Source: Cyanoderma ruficeps (lineage: Eukaryota; Chordata; Aves; Passeriformes; Timaliidae). Taken from it: a DNA stretch of 64,000 nt. Below are positions 63,301 through 64,000 of the stretch, piece after piece. Position 1 is the stretch's first letter. Each line of letters opens with the position of its first letter. A program made the position numbers and the translations under genes. The notes below the pieces were generated by a model. It saw only the letters and a list, made by a program, of their open reading frames with translations. It made no database searches and had not been told where the DNA came from. The DNA lies in contig VZDJ01004378.1 of the NCBI GenBank assembly GCA_008694505.1, positions 10,353,472-10,417,471 of the forward strand, written 5' to 3'.

Positions 63301-64000
63301 GATAACATGGGGATGCTGTTAGACAGCATGCTGAATTTCTGAGTGTGTTTCTGATATTTCATATGCACTAGGAAGGCTTGTGTGGGGAGATGGTGCAGAA
63401 TAGCTGCTGCACTTTAGCTTCATCCCTGATTTGCCAGTCACTGGCTTTCCCATGGGATCAACATGTTAGGATCTTCAGTGACTTTTGACTTAGAATTTTA
63501 AGGAAGAACCACCTAAAAATTAAATATTGAATCGGCAAATGGGAATATGTTTAAAATACAATAATTGGTATTGGTTGGAACTCCTCTTGGCAGTATGAGA
63601 TGACAAGAAAACTGTACTTTGTTAGGCACAAATGGAAAAACTTGCTCTGCCAGGGGCTGGAGCTTTTTATACTTGAAACTTGTTATAAAGAAGAAACTAC
63701 GTCATTAACTATGGGGCTCTCCAATGTCCTCACTGGCACATAGGAAACAGAAGTAATTCTCCTGCTCCTTTCTGTCCAGAAAAATAGAGGCAGCCTTCCC
63801 AAAGACAATCATAGTCTTTCATATAATATGAAGTGGGAGTGCTGAAGTGGTTACCTTTTCCATTTGAGTGCTGACTGGCTCTTGGAAAATGATTTCCCTT
63901 TGGCATCTTGATGACTTGCACTTGTGATGTACCCCTCTCTTCTCCATCATGGTGAAGGCTACGTTATGAATTTTTTCAACATGAACACATTACAGCTTCA
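60381..64000. other. Unique non-coding DNA
   Basis: No gene was recognised. A 75-codon minus-strand frame (60602-60829) contains a hydrophobic stretch of about 20 residues, unassigned. The remaining short frames are unsupported. Confidence 0.5.

Noticed and set aside
1..64000. CRISPR arrays, operons, tRNA or rRNA genes, intact endogenous retroviruses
   Set aside because: None seen: no regularly spaced repeats, no cloverleaf-type or rRNA words, and no paired long terminal repeats. The window is vertebrate nuclear DNA.

Overview
This window looks like bird nuclear DNA. The evidence is interspersed CR1 LINE copies that carry the avian 3' terminal octamer-type tail (GATTCTATGATTCT), an AT-rich unique background, very little simple repeat, one short CpG island, and no compact gene or operon structure. 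The species cannot be named. One assembly ambiguity (N) lies at 27983.

I cannot identify a complete protein-coding gene, an rRNA, a tRNA, a CRISPR array or an intact virus-like element. Nearly all open frames are under 160 codons, are not supported by recognisable domains, and are what AT-rich vertebrate intergenic or intronic DNA gives by chance. The only recognisable coding homology is decayed CR1 reverse transcriptase (RT).

Layout. 1-7000: unique non-coding DNA with a purine-skewed block (about 1900-4260) and a short CR1 3' tail (3632-3735). 7140-7663: a promoter-like patch (paired TATA-like boxes, MYB and nuclear-receptor half-sites) next to a candidate spliced exon (7555-7663). 8930-9420: an isolated CpG island with an NF-E2/antioxidant-response-type site. 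9.4-24.8 kb: mainly unique DNA, with small CR1 remnants (13271-13314, perhaps 20725-20760) and an old amniote repeat (about 17230-17460). 24.8-27.4 kb: two sizeable CR1 copies in opposite orientation. 27.4-42.8 kb: small tandem duplications, a second old CR1/L3-like fragment (31680-32020) and several enhancer-like stretches (30258-30420, 41080-41235, 42100-42250). 42868-44101: a CR1 copy whose middle is replaced by unrelated sequence. 44.1-52.6 kb: unique, with a GC-richer patch at 50.0-50.6 kb. 52590-53558: an older antisense CR1 RT fragment. 53.6-64 kb: unique, with a regulatory-looking cluster (56200-56990), a CR1 3' tail (57901-58005), a candidate exon with good splice signals (59002-59131) and a compound microsatellite (60339-60380).

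The simplest reading is a gene-poor interval or a very large intron with scattered candidate regulatory elements. No new multi-gene system is visible. The most worthwhile leads are the orphan CpG island, the CTGTCA/TGACAG cluster near 41.1 kb, the palindrome-bearing element near 30.3 kb, the 59.0 kb exon candidate and the chimeric CR1 at 43 kb. All regulatory calls rest on motif reading by eye, without alignment or expression data.
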